From CAZXMB01 sp964641715 (lineage in GTDB: Bacteria > Desulfobacterota > BSN033 > UBA1163), in assembly GCA_964641715.1 (NCBI GenBank), contig CAZXMB010000024.1:1-23326 (forward strand): a stretch of DNA of 23,326 bases, read 5' to 3'. Positions 22,326 through 23,326 of this stretch are shown in pieces. Positions within the stretch are counted from its first letter, which is position 1. Each line of letters starts with the position of its first letter. Position numbers and translations under genes: made by a program. The notes under the pieces are model-generated. The model worked only from the letters and a program-made list of their open reading frames with translations. It was not told the DNA's origin and made no database searches.

Positions 22326-23315
22326 CTATTTCTTTAACTTTTCAAGGTATCCTAACTCCTTGAAGATCTCATAATATCTTACATACTCCTCTTCCCAGAA
22401 TTTGCCATATTCTTCCGGTCCCTTCCAGCCCGGACGGAGATCGAGGAGGTTTGCCTTTTCGATGGCTTTGTAGGAAGGATTCTGGGCGCACTTCTTGAAC
22501 ACATCCGCAAGGTAATTGATGATTTCCTGAGGTGTCCCCTTCTTTACACAGAGGCCTCTCCACCTGCCCATGGTGATATCATATCCGAGCTCTCTTCCGG
22601 TTGGGACATCCGGGAATTTATCAAGCCGTTTCTCTGTAAAGACGATCAGCGGTCTTAACTTCTTTGATTCGATAAGCGACATGATGACCCCGGGTTCCTC
22701 GTGAAGGACGTCGATATGTCCTCCGAGGACTGCGGCATGGGTCTCAGGTGCCGCATCAAAGGGGATATACTTTACCTTGATCCCTGCCTTCTTGGCAAAG
22801 AGCATGATGATCACTTCATCCGGGCTTGCGGCAGTCGTTCCCGTAAACTGGAGCTTGCCGGGATTCTCTTTGGCGTATTTGATCACATCCTGAATCGTTT
22901 TGAACGGGCTTTCGGCTCTGACGTAGAACATGCTCTCGTCCTGCTGGACATTACAGAGGGGAGCGAACTCCTTATAATTCTCACGGCCGAAGATGGTATT
23001 GATGAGCTGCTCGGGGCTGAAATTGTAAATGGTGTAACCATCCGCAGGCTGAGAGAGGACATAGGTTGATGCCTTCACTCCGGCCCCACCGGTGAGGTTC
23101 GTTACATTGATGGGGACCTTCAATTGCCTTCTTGCAGGCATCATCAGACTTCTCACGAAGATGTCGCTCCCACCACCTGCTCCATACTGGACAACCACTT
23201 CGATCGCCCGGGTAGGATAGTCCTTTGGCTTGGGAGCCTGGCTCCATGCAAAACCAGTTAAAGAAATTGTTAAAACCGTGATCAGCAATGCAGTGAATAC
23301 CCATTTCCTTTTCAT
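22326..23315 (-). CDS. tctC: TTT solute-binding protein TctC (Bug family, system 2)
   Basis: 329-residue periplasmic receptor. The signal peptide is at 1-26 (KRKWVFTALLITVLTISLTG, cleavage near AWS-QA). The mature start has YPTRAIEVVVQYGAGGGSD, the Bug-family ligand loop, with a second loop FTGTTAASPDE at about 158-168. An Asp-rich segment that commonly contacts carboxylate ligands is not obvious, so the ligand cannot be named. First gene of the second TTT operon seen here; AGGAGGAGATT lies directly before the ATG at the right edge. The promoter is outside the window. It is distinct from the system 1 TctC, with only the family scaffold in common. Confidence 0.93.
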   Translation of the reverse strand: MKRKWVFTALLITVLTISLTGFAWSQAPKPKDYPTRAIEVVVQYGAGGGSDIFVRSLMMPARRQLKVPINVTNLTGGAGVKASTYVLSQPADGYTIYNFSPEQLINTIFGRENYKEFAPLCNVQQDESMFYVRAESPFKTIQDVIKYAKENPGKLQFTGTTAASPDEVIIMLFAKKAGIKVKYIPFDAAPETHAAVLGGHIDVLHEEPGVIMSLIESKKLRPLIVFTEKRLDKFPDVPTGRELGYDITMGRWRGLCVKKGTPQEIINYLADVFKKCAQNPSYKAIEKANLLDLRPGWKGPEEYGKFWEEEYVRYYEIFKELGYLEKLKK

Positions 23316-23326
23316 AATCTCCTCCT

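Overview
This is chromosomal DNA from a bacterium, probably an anaerobe. There are 21 protein-coding genes, no rRNA or tRNA genes, no insertion sequence and no CRISPR array. Strong AGGAGG-type ribosome sites, a ferredoxin-dependent 2-oxoacid oxidoreductase, two tripartite tricarboxylate transporters (TTT) and a two-ACT-domain SerB suggest a deltaproteobacterial (Desulfobacterota-like) lineage. That placement is inference from gene content only. A run of exactly 100 N at 7916-8015 is an assembly gap, so this is a draft scaffold and the order of genes across the gap is not secure.

Left part (1-7915, mostly + strand): a tight serB - HAD phosphatase - ridA group, a small secreted protein on the opposite strand, then der followed after one base by a MacA-like periplasmic adaptor, a MacB-type ATPase and an FtsX/MacB-type permease. 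The permease is cut by the gap. The adaptor carries an inserted Spy/CpxP-like segment with two LTxxQ motifs. The der promoter has a perfect 17-bp palindrome between its -35 and -10 boxes.

Middle part (8016-19183): the 3' portion of a TauE/SafE-family permease on the + strand, then a long block on the - strand. In transcription order this block is a CDC48/VAT-type AAA ATPase, an overlapping GntR/FCD regulator, the gamma, delta, alpha and beta subunits of a 2-oxoacid:ferredoxin oxidoreductase, TctC, TctB, TctA and an NAD-dependent epimerase. The alpha subunit has FPIRP where pyruvate enzymes have YPITP. Arg31, Arg109, Asp112, Asp116 and Phe117 fall at the positions I recall as active-site and switch-loop residues of the Moorella thermoacetica oxalate oxidoreductase. 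The gamma subunit lacks the usual GRGGQG motif. The best reading is an oxalate oxidoreductase-like enzyme encoded together with a TTT importer that could bring in its substrate, with a FadR-type regulator next to it.

Right part (19184-23326): a 391-base non-coding stretch holding the promoter of the AAA ATPase gene, then a second TTT operon (tctC-tctB-tctA) ending in its own GntR/FCD regulator. The two TTT systems differ in their TctA signature motifs, so they probably carry different carboxylates.
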